From JAUREX01 sp044356825 (GTDB lineage Bacteria > Pseudomonadota > Alphaproteobacteria > Rhodobacterales > Rhodobacteraceae), in NCBI GenBank assembly GCA_044356825.1, contig JBIKVM010000024.1:1-21588 (forward strand): a stretch of DNA of 21,588 nucleotides. The letters run 5' to 3'. The notes beneath the pieces were generated by a model. It saw nothing but the letters and a program-made list of their open reading frames with translations, did not search any database and was not told the DNA's origin. The position numbers were made by a program, and so were the translations under genes. Within the stretch, counting starts at the first letter, position 1; each line of letters starts with the position of its first letter. This document shows positions 15,223 to 21,588 of this stretch, in pieces.

Positions 15223-17721
15223 ATGACGATGCTCGCCCCCCCTGCCCTTGCCGAAGCCCTCGCGGCGCGCGGCTATGCCACGCTGACGCCGGTGCAGGAC
15301 GCCGTGCTGGGCGCGGATGCAGCGGGGCGCGATCTGCTCGTCTCGGCGCAGACGGGCTCGGGCAAGACGGTCGCCTTCGGACTTGCCATCGCGCCGCAAC
15401 TGCTCGCCGGGGACGCAACCGATGGCGGCCCCCTGCCCCGCGGGCTTGTGATCGCCCCCACGCGCGAGCTTGCGCTGCAGGTGGCGCGCGAGTTCGACTG
15501 GCTCTATGCCGCGACGGGCATCGGCATCGCGACCTGTGTGGGCGGCATGGACTATCGCACCGAGCGGCGCGCGCTCGATCGCGGGCCGGCATTGGTCGTG
15601 GGCACGCCGGGGCGTCTGCGTGACCATGTGGAACGGGGATCCCTCAGGCTCGACGCGATCCGCGCGGTGGTGCTCGACGAGGCCGATGAGATGCTCGATC
15701 TGGGCTTTCGCGAGGATCTCGAATTCCTGCTGGCCGCCGCGCCCGAGGGGCGCCGCACCCTGATGTTCTCGGCGACCGTGCCGCGCGCGATCGAGGATCT
15801 CGCACGCGTCTATCAGCGCGAGGCGCTGCGCATCGTGGCGCGGGGTGAATCGAGCCAGCACGGCGACATCGCCTATCGCGCCCTCTCGGTCGGGAACCGC
15901 GACCGCGAGCACGCGATCCTGAACCTGCTGCGCCTGCATGATGCGCGCGTTGCGCTCGTATTTTGCAAGACGCGCGCGGCGGTCGCGCATCTGGCGGCAA
16001 GGATGGGTAACCGCGGGCTGAACGCGGTGGTCCTCTCGGGTGAGCTTGGCCAGAACGAGCGGCTGCACGCATTGCAGGCGCTGCGCGACGGGCGGGCCCG
16101 GATCTGCGTGGCAACCGACGTCGCGGCGCGCGGCATCGACCTGCCGGGGCTCGATCTGGTCGTCCACGCCGATCTGCCCTCGAACCCCGAGACGCTCCTG
16201 CACCGCTCGGGCCGGACGGGACGGGCGGGGCAGAAGGGCGTGTCAGTCCTGATCGTTGCACCCTCGGACACGCGCAAGGCGCAGCGTCTGCTCGGGCTGG
16301 CGAAAGTCACGGCGGAATGGGGCAAGCCGCCCTCGGCCGCCGAGGTGCAGGCCGCCGACGACGCCCGCCTTGGGGCGCATGAGGCACTCGCGCTGCCCGT
16401 CACCGAAGATGAGGAAGCGCTGGTCGAGGACCTCGTGGCAACCCGCGGTCCGCGTGCGCTGGCGGCAGCGGTGGTGCGCCTCTGGCGCGCGGGCCGCTCG
16501 GCCCCGGATGTGCTTCAGGACGAGGTCGAGCCGCCCGAGCCGCGCGGCGCACCGGCCCCGCGCCCCGAATTCGGCCCGTCGGTGTGGTTCGCACTCGGCA
16601 TTGGCCACGCCGACCGCGCCGAGGCGCGCTGGCTTTTGCCCAAGGTCTGCCGGGCCTGCGACATCACGCGCGACTCCGTGGGTGCGATCCGCGTGCGCGA
16701 AAGCGAAACCCAGATCGAGATCGCGGCCGCAGCCGCCGGGCGCCTGCCCGCCGAAATCGAGATCGACGAAGGCCTCGTGCTGCGCCGCCTCGAGGGTGTG
16801 CCCGAGGTCGGCGCGCGCCCCTCGGCGCGACGCAACGAGGGGCGGCCCGAAGGACGCGCCCCGGCGCGCGGCGGGACAGAGCGCAAGCCTGCGCGGCGCA
16901 CCGCGGAGGGCGACGAGGGCAAATGGCAGCCGAGGCCCGACCGGCCCGCCCGGCGCGAGCCAGATGATCGCCCGGCTGCAAAACCCTGGGCCGCCAAGCC
17001 CCCCCGCGCCAGCGACCGCCCGCGCCCGACCGAGGTCGCGGAACATCCGCGTTCGGGCACCGCTCACGAGGAGAGGCCCCAGCGCGAGGATCGTCCGCCG
17101 CGCGAGGCCGGCAGGGCCACGGACCGGCCGGGGAAACCCGCATCCGCGCGGCCCCGCCCGGCTTGGCCCGACCGGGCCGAACGACCCGCCCGCCCGCCGC
17201 GCGAGGAGTGGAAGCGCGAGGATCGCCCCGCGCGCGAGGATCGTCCGCCGCGTGCGGACAGGCCCCAGCGCGAGGATCGCCCATCGCGCGCCGAGCGCCC
17301 TGCGCGCGGGGATACCCGCACCGAACGCCCCCGTGGCGAGTGGCCGAAAGCGGACCGTCCCCGCGATGACAAACCGCGCGACGAAAGGCCGGGGCGCCCC
17401 GCGCGCCCGCCGGGCGGTCCGGGTTCACGCCCCCCGCGTGCTGCGCCAGCCGAAGGCGAAGCGGCACCGCGCAAGCCACGCCTGAGTGCCGAAGAGAAGG
17501 AACGGCGCCGCTCCGACGCCTTAAGTGGGCGCACAGGTGGGCCCGAGGCTCGTCCCGCCCGTTTTGCCAAGCCCAAGGGCCCCGATCCGCGCGACCCGGG
17601 TCAGAGCCTGCGCCGACCCGGCAAGCCGCCCACAGGCAAACCCGGCGCGCCGAGACCGCGGCCCGCAGGGGGGCCGCGGGGCGGAGCTCCGAAGGGGGGC
17701 GGATCGAAGCCCCGCACCTGA
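15223..17721 (+). CDS. DEAD-box ATP-dependent RNA helicase with DbpA-type RNA-binding domain and long charged tail
   Basis: An 832-residue RNA helicase. The helicase core (1-350) has the Q motif LTPVQ (21-25), Walker A AQTGSGKT (42-49), PTRELA (79-84), TPGR (128-131), DEAD (152-155), SAT (183-185), ATDVAARGID (297-306) and HRSGRTGR (327-334). Residues about 450-527 resemble the DbpA RNA-binding domain (VWFALGIGHADRAEARWLLPKV), which in DbpA binds 23S rRNA, suggesting a ribosome-assembly role. Residues 530-832 are a low-complexity tail rich in Arg, Pro, Asp and Glu, with repeats of the type RED-RPP-R and AERPAR, surely disordered. The tail is far longer than in E. coli DbpA (about 457 residues in all). 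Two ATGs (15223 and 15229) are equivalent starts, with GAAGGA upstream. A hairpin overlaps the stop codon. Confidence 0.93.
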   Translation: MTMLAPPALAEALAARGYATLTPVQDAVLGADAAGRDLLVSAQTGSGKTVAFGLAIAPQLLAGDATDGGPLPRGLVIAPTRELALQVAREFDWLYAATGIGIATCVGGMDYRTERRALDRGPALVVGTPGRLRDHVERGSLRLDAIRAVVLDEADEMLDLGFREDLEFLLAAAPEGRRTLMFSATVPRAIEDLARVYQREALRIVARGESSQHGDIAYRALSVGNRDREHAILNLLRLHDARVALVFCKTRAAVAHLAARMGNRGLNAVVLSGELGQNERLHALQALRDGRARICVATDVAARGIDLPGLDLVVHADLPSNPETLLHRSGRTGRAGQKGVSVLIVAPSDTRKAQRLLGLAKVTAEWGKPPSAAEVQAADDARLGAHEALALPVTEDEEALVEDLVATRGPRALAAAVVRLWRAGRSAPDVLQDEVEPPEPRGAPAPRPEFGPSVWFALGIGHADRAEARWLLPKVCRACDITRDSVGAIRVRESETQIEIAAAAAGRLPAEIEIDEGLVLRRLEGVPEVGARPSARRNEGRPEGRAPARGGTERKPARRTAEGDEGKWQPRPDRPARREPDDRPAAKPWAAKPPRASDRPRPTEVAEHPRSGTAHEERPQREDRPPREAGRATDRPGKPASARPRPAWPDRAERPARPPREEWKREDRPAREDRPPRADRPQREDRPSRAERPARGDTRTERPRGEWPKADRPRDDKPRDERPGRPARPPGGPGSRPPRAAPAEGEAAPRKPRLSAEEKERRRSDALSGRTGGPEARPARFAKPKGPDPRDPGQSLRRPGKPPTGKPGAPRPRPAGGPRGGAPKGGGSKPRT
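17056..17400 (+). repeat. Imperfect coding repeats in the helicase tail
   Basis: Short degenerate repeats encode RxDRPxR-type units. The DNA string GAGGATCGTCCGCCGCG occurs around 17086-17102 and again around 17236-17252, and AGGCCCCAGCGCGAGGATCG around 17074-17093 and 17260-17279. They remain in frame and encode the disordered tail, so they are protein-level repeats and not a mobile or CRISPR array. Such DNA could expand or contract by slippage or recombination. Confidence 0.7.
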
Positions 17722-17743
17722 CTGCGGAGCGCTGCGGGGCTTT
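17708..17743 (+). terminator. Hairpin terminator overlapping the helicase stop codon
   Basis: Perfect 9-bp arms AGCCCCGCA (17708-17716) and TGCGGGGCT (17733-17741) flank a 16-base loop. The stem is followed immediately by TT, giving TTT including the last stem base. The left arm is the last codons of the helicase gene and the stop lies in the loop. The T run is short, so efficiency is uncertain. Confidence 0.6.
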
Positions 17744-17983
17744 GCCTTGCGGCCAGCAGATCCGCATCGGCACGATCCCCGACAGCCGCGCGCCGCAGCA
17801 CTGTCCCGGGCAGGGTGCCGTGGCGGGTTTCGCGCGCTGCCCGGACCATGGATCGCCGATCCGTTCCGCCGGTGCTGCAGCCCCCCGCCACGACATGCCG
17901 TGCATCGCAGACCGCGGCGCGACCGTCGGTGACATCCCTCACCCCAGCCGCGCGAAAGCGCGGGCACAACACGGGCCGGGGCC
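17744..17983. other. Non-coding gap between helicase and DUF418 gene
   Basis: 240 bases lie between two convergent genes. Frames on both strands stay open for some distance because of the high GC content, but their products resemble no family I know and none has a good ribosome site. No RNA gene or repeat is evident. It may contain decayed sequence; nothing firm is seen. Confidence 0.5.
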
Positions 17984-19064
17984 TCAGCCGCGCTGCCCCG
18001 GATGGGTGATCCGGCGCAGGCCCCACTCGAAGGGCCCAAGTGCAAAGCGCGCGCGCAAGTGCACCAGCGCGAGGATGAGCGCGGCCTTGACCACAATCGC
18101 GATGGCAGTCGCCGTCAGGCGGTCGGGCCTTCCCCAGAGCCCGAGGCCATAGCCCGCGAACACGGTCGACATCACGATCGACTGGCCGAGATAGACGCTG
18201 AGGCTCGCCCCCCCCGCGGCGAGGACGCGCGCCATGATCGGGCCGGGCGGGCGGGCCAGTGCCGCGATCACCCCCAGATAGCCCAGCGTTGCGACCAGCG
18301 CGGCCGCGACCGTCAGCGCGACCCCGGCAGGCAGGCACCAGCGGCGCAGCGCTGCCCAGACCGGATGCGCCGCATCGTGGATGGCACCAACCCTGACCGC
18401 CGCAAGCCCGAGGCAGAACCACCCGAGGGCACCGATCCCCTGAATGAACAGCGGCGGCGGCAGGGTCAGGGCAAAGGCGAGGCTTCGGAACGCCACCACC
18501 TCGAGGAAACCGCCCTGCGTCAGGACCGCGTGCTCATGCCTCAGGGCCTCGGCAGAGGCTTCGGGCGCCGCCAGCAGCAAGAGGGGCGCGACACAGCCCT
18601 GCACGATCAGGAGCACCGCGCCGGCCCGGACAAGGCCTCCAATCGTCCAGCCCCGGAGCAGATAGGGATCCCCCCGTCAGTATGTAGACCGTAATGATGT
18701 CGCCGCGAAAGAACGGGCAGCCATGCGCCACCCCGAGGATCAGAAGGCCGATCATGCGGTTGCGATGGATGCGCCCGAAACTGAGGCCACGCCGTTCCGC
18801 CGACGGCATCATGAGGCCGAGCCCCACGCCGAACCTGAAGGAAAAGAGCCCGAAGGTCTTCAAGAGGGCGAGTCCGTTCACGAGCCACATCGTCAGCGCA
18901 TCGCGCAGGCCTTCCCCAGCGCGGCGGGCGAAATCGCCCAGCGCGGAAAAGGCCATGAACTGGACGTTGACGACCGCGATGCCGAACAGGGCCGCAAGCC
19001 GCAGATAATCGGGCATGAGCGCACGCGGCGCGGCGGCGTAGTTGACCATGCCGGACATCCCCAT
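17984..19064 (-). pseudogene. DUF418 membrane protein gene with a one-base frameshift
   Basis: Two adjacent frames on the minus strand together encode one DUF418-type inner membrane protein of about 359 residues; function unknown for the family. The first part, from MGMSGMVNYAAAP at 19064 (in-frame ATGs also at 19058 and 19049), contains the typical opening DYLRLAALFGIAVVNVQFM and several membrane spans, down to DIITVYILTG. The second part resumes with DPYLLRGWTIGGL and runs to the family-like C-terminus (SLSVYLGQSIVMST, FALGPFEWGLRRI) and a stop at 17984. The break lies in a run of six C on the plus strand (18670-18675); removing one base restores a continuous frame. Read as given, the first frame ends at 18534 after about 176 residues, and the second frame has a stop (complement at 18677-18679) just before the run. 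It may be a true pseudogene, a phase-variable gene or a sequencing error. Confidence 0.85.
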
Positions 19065-19083
19065 GCGGCCACGCGCCTCACGA

Positions 19084-19126
19084 CCGCACCGGTGCGGGAG
19101 GGTGGTGCACCTGCGCACCCCCTCCC
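19084..19126. promoter_or_regulatory. Palindrome and strong hairpin in the divergent gap before the DUF418 gene
   Basis: A perfect 14-base palindrome, CCGCACCGGTGCGG, lies at 19084-19097. It overlaps by two bases a 12-bp stem: GGGAGGG (19096-19102), a bulged T, GGTGC (19104-19108), loop ACCTGC, GCACC (19115-19119) and CCCTCCC (19120-19126). The two structures share bases, so they could be alternatives. They sit 20-62 bases upstream of the DUF418 start and would be in its 5' leader or promoter. An operator, an attenuator or a terminator are all possible; no T run follows on either strand. Confidence 0.45.
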
Positions 19127-19318
19127 TGTCAAGGAAGCCGCTGGAAACCCCGCCTGCCGCTTTCCCTGCGACAATCGGGCCGGCGCCCGCCCGGCCCCCG
19201 ATGCACCGGGCCCCCGCTGCGGGATTGCCGGGCGGAGGGTGTTCGGGATATGCGGTCGGCAGGCGGCGGGACGCACGCGGCGCGCTCGACGCGGGGGCTG
19301 ACAGGGGGGGCGCGGATC

Positions 19319-20458
19319 ATGGATGAGAGCGCCGACCGGCCGGGGACGCGCCGTGCGACGCGGTTGGCCTTTTTCGCGGCCGGGTTCGCGATGGCGGCCT
19401 GGGCCCCGCTCGTCCCCTTTGCCAAGGGCAATGCGGGGGTGGATGAGGCGGGACTCGGCCTGATGCTGCTGTGCCTCGGGCTCGGCTCGCTCGTGGCGAT
19501 GCCGGTGACGGGGGTGCTCGCGGCCCGGATCGGCAGCCGGACGCTGATCCTCGGGGGCGGGGCGGGGCTCGTTGCGGTGCTGCCGGTTCTGGTTCTTGTC
19601 GGCGATCCGCTGGCGCTGGCGCTGGCGCTGATGGCCTTCGGCGCGGCGCTCGGCACGATCGATGTCGCCATGAACATCCACGCGGTCGAGGTCGAGCGCG
19701 CCGCGCCGCGCCCGCTCATGTCGGGCTTCCACGCGATGTTCAGCCTTGGCGCGCTGGTGGGGGCGGGCGGCGTCACGCTGTTGCTCACGCTCGGGCTTGC
19801 GCCGGTAGGGGCCGCGGCGGGGGCAAGCGCGGTGACGCTGGGGTGCCTGATCTGGGCGGCGCCGCACCTGCTGCGCGCCCGCGGGGGCGAGCCCGCGCCC
19901 TTTGTCCTGCCGCGGGGGGTGGTGCTGTGGCTTGCGGCCCTTGCCGCGATCACCTTCCTTGTCGAGGGGGCGATGCTCGACTGGGGGGCGCTCCTGATCC
20001 TTGCCAAGGGGGTTCTGTCGCAGGCTCAGGCGGGGCTGGGCTACATGCTCTTTTCGGTGGCGATGACGATCGGGCGGCTGACAGGCGACCGGATCGTGGC
20101 GGCGGCCGGACCTCGGCGCACCCTGATCGCGGGCGGGGTGCTCGGGGTTGCGGGGCTCGCGCTCATGGTTGCGGCCGAGGGGGTCTGGGCTGTGCTCGCG
20201 GGTTTCGCGCTGGTGGGGTTCGGGGCGTCGAACATCGTGCCCGTCCTCTTCAGTCTGACCGGCAGGCAGAACGTGATGCCCTCGGGTCTTGCCGTCGCAG
20301 CGGTGGTCACAGTCGGCTATGCGGGCATTCTGATCGGTCCGGCGCTTATCGGGTTCGTGGCGGATGCGACGGGTCTGCCCGCGGCCTTCGGGCTGCTTGC
20401 GGTGCTGCTGGCCATGGTGCCCGCGGCCACAGGCATCATCACCAGAACCCGCGGCTGA
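19319..20458 (+). CDS. MFS transporter, YbjJ-like
   Basis: A 379-residue major facilitator protein of the inner membrane with about 12 hydrophobic spans. It resembles the YbjJ-type group: LAFFAAGFAMAAWAPLVPFAK in the first span, GLGLMLLCLGLGSLVAMP in the second, then the MNIHAVEVE and MSGFHAMFSLGALVGA motifs around 120-150, and the SNIVPVLFSLTGRQ segment in the C-terminal half. The substrate is not known. The ATG at 19319 is preferred, with a G-rich ribosome site about 8 bases upstream. The open frame extends back to 19250, but the extra residues are not membrane-like. It is divergent from the broken DUF418 gene and 64 bases ahead of a second MFS gene on the same strand, so the two may be co-transcribed. 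Confidence 0.88.
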   Translation: MDESADRPGTRRATRLAFFAAGFAMAAWAPLVPFAKGNAGVDEAGLGLMLLCLGLGSLVAMPVTGVLAARIGSRTLILGGGAGLVAVLPVLVLVGDPLALALALMAFGAALGTIDVAMNIHAVEVERAAPRPLMSGFHAMFSLGALVGAGGVTLLLTLGLAPVGAAAGASAVTLGCLIWAAPHLLRARGGEPAPFVLPRGVVLWLAALAAITFLVEGAMLDWGALLILAKGVLSQAQAGLGYMLFSVAMTIGRLTGDRIVAAAGPRRTLIAGGVLGVAGLALMVAAEGVWAVLAGFALVGFGASNIVPVLFSLTGRQNVMPSGLAVAAVVTVGYAGILIGPALIGFVADATGLPAAFGLLAVLLAMVPAATGIITRTRG

Positions 20459-20522
20459 AGCGGAGCGTCTTGCGGGGCGCACGCGGGCATGTCATCGGAA
20501 GCCCAAGATGCGGGGGCGACGG

Positions 20523-21588
20523 ATGTCTGCGGTGGCGACGGATGGGGATGCGACCGGGGCCCGGACAGTCTGGGCGGTGATCCTTGCCCTGAGCGTGGCC
20601 CATACGCTCAATGATGTGGTGCAGTCGCTGCTCTCTGCGCTCTTTCCCGTCCTTCACGACGAATTCGCGCTGAGTTTCGGCCAGATCGGCTTTCTCGCCT
20701 TCGCCTTCAGCGTCACGGCCTCGATCCTGCAACCGGTGGTTGGCCTCGTGACGGACCGTCGCGCGATGCCGCATTCGCTTGCCGTGGGCATGGCGGTGAA
20801 CATCGGCGGGGTGCTGATGCTGGCGTGGTCCCAGAGCTATGCCGGCCTCGTCATCGGCGCGGTTCTGGTCGGGGTCGGCTCGGCCGTGTTCCATCCCGAG
20901 GCATCGCGCGTGGCGCGCATGGCTGCGGGCGGGCGCTTCGGCACGGCGCAATCGCTCTTTCAGGCCGGGGGCAACATCGGCCATGCCGTGGGGCCGCTGC
21001 TGGCGGCCTTCGTCGTCGTCCCGCTGGGGCGGCCGTCTCTCGCGCTCGTCTCGCTCGTGGCGGTGGCGGGGGTGATCGTGCTCGGCCGCGTCGGGGCATG
21101 GCACGCGCGCGCGCTCGCAGAGCGGGCCACGCAGCGCGCAAGCTCCGTGCGACCCGAACCTCTGGGGCGGGGCCGCATCGGCCTGGCCCTCGGGGTGCTC
21201 GTCATCCTCGTGTTTTCCAAACACATCTATTCGGCCGCGATGACCAGCTACTACACCTTCTACCTGATCGAGCGCTTCGGCTTCGGCACACAGGGCGCAC
21301 AACTCATGCTCTTCCTCTTTCTCGGCGCGACGGTCGTCGGCGTCGCGACGGGAGGGTTCGTGGGGGACCGCTTCGGCGCGCTCGCGGTCATCTGGATTTC
21401 GATCCTGGGCGTCCTGCCCTTCACGCTTATGCTGCCCCATGTCGGACCGGTGGCCGCGGGCGTGATGTCAGTCGCGATCGGGATCGTGCTGTCGGCCGCC
21501 TTCCCCGCGATCCTCGTGATGGCGCAAGAGATGGTGCCCGGGCGCGTCGGGCTGATCGGCGGGATCTTCTTCGGGCTCGCGTTCGGGG
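20523..21588 (+). CDS. MFS transporter of the fosmidomycin-resistance (Fsr) type, 3'-truncated by window edge
   Basis: 355 codons are visible before the window ends, out of roughly 400 expected. The start is the ATG at 20523 (MSAVATDGDATGARTVW), after a G-rich stretch. The first span has AHTLNDVVQSLLSALFPVL (27-44), then LSFGQIGFLAFAFSVTASILQP (about 50-71), GSAVFHPEASRVARMAAGGR (119-138) and GTAQSLFQAGGNIGHAVGPLL (140-160). These are hallmarks of the Fsr family, named for fosmidomycin export in E. coli. Drug export is one possible role, but many family members have unknown substrates. The gene follows the YbjJ-like transporter by 64 bases on the same strand. It belongs to a different MFS subfamily, so it is not a tandem duplicate. 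Confidence 0.9.
   Translation, partial: MSAVATDGDATGARTVWAVILALSVAHTLNDVVQSLLSALFPVLHDEFALSFGQIGFLAFAFSVTASILQPVVGLVTDRRAMPHSLAVGMAVNIGGVLMLAWSQSYAGLVIGAVLVGVGSAVFHPEASRVARMAAGGRFGTAQSLFQAGGNIGHAVGPLLAAFVVVPLGRPSLALVSLVAVAGVIVLGRVGAWHARALAERATQRASSVRPEPLGRGRIGLALGVLVILVFSKHIYSAAMTSYYTFYLIERFGFGTQGAQLMLFLFLGATVVGVATGGFVGDRFGALAVIWISILGVLPFTLMLPHVGPVAAGVMSVAIGIVLSAAFPAILVMAQEMVPGRVGLIGGIFFGLAFG

Noticed and set aside
17056..17400. CRISPR-like or mobile repeats in the region after the helicase core
   Set aside because: Repeats are irregular, in frame, without unique spacers of fixed length, and encode the low-complexity helicase tail.
17601..18422. Long minus-strand frame across the helicase end and the DUF418 C-terminal half
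   Set aside because: It is Arg/Gly/Ala-rich, runs antisense to the helicase and out of frame with the DUF418 protein, and resembles nothing known.

Overview
The window looks like chromosomal DNA of an alphaproteobacterium, most likely of the Rhodobacteraceae (Rhodobacter/Paracoccus group). The base composition is very GC-rich, the formate dehydrogenase proteins match the Rhodobacter capsulatus type in gene order and active-site residues, and the order aroB-aroK / two small unknowns / xerD / corC fits what I remember of that family. No phage, transposon, CRISPR array or plasmid gene was seen. The family is an inference from recognition; the genus cannot be fixed.

Region 1 (1-7777) is dominated by a soluble, NAD-linked, molybdenum-dependent formate dehydrogenase locus. 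A truncated class II fructose-1,6-bisphosphatase gene (glpX) leaves to the left. A LysR-type regulator follows, then an AT-rich gap with palindromes, then fdsG, fdsB, a 69-codon DUF4287 gene, fdsA, fdsC (fdhD-like) and fdsD. These genes overlap or lie 4 bases apart, so they are surely one operon. FdsG and FdsB form the diaphorase that hands electrons to NAD+, FdsA holds the bis-MGD site and the other iron-sulfur clusters, FdsC handles the cofactor and FdsD helps assembly. The unexpected member is the DUF4287 gene between fdsB and fdsA.

Region 2 (7839-9257) holds a tRNA-Leu(TAA) gene and a small periplasmic lytic transglycosylase on the minus strand, then ssb on the plus strand, closed by a strong hairpin shared with the convergent aro genes.

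Region 3 (9300-13793) has the shikimate genes aroK-aroB on the minus strand. Divergent from them is a plus-strand run of a 46-residue membrane peptide, a 546-residue exported protein of unknown function, and the chromosome-dimer recombinase gene xerD.

Region 4 (13830-17743) carries a CorC/HlyC-type CBS membrane protein and an 832-residue DEAD-box RNA helicase with a DbpA-type RNA-binding domain and a roughly 300-residue Arg/Pro/Asp-rich tail.

Region 5 (17744-21588) holds a DUF418 membrane protein gene on the minus strand, split by a one-base frameshift in a homopolymer, then two plus-strand MFS transporter genes: a YbjJ-like one and a fosmidomycin-resistance-type one cut by the window edge. 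No wholly new system is demonstrated. The best candidates for follow-up are the DUF4287 gene in the fds operon, the orphan peptide/exported-protein pair beside xerD, and the frameshifted DUF418 gene with the hairpin cluster upstream of it.
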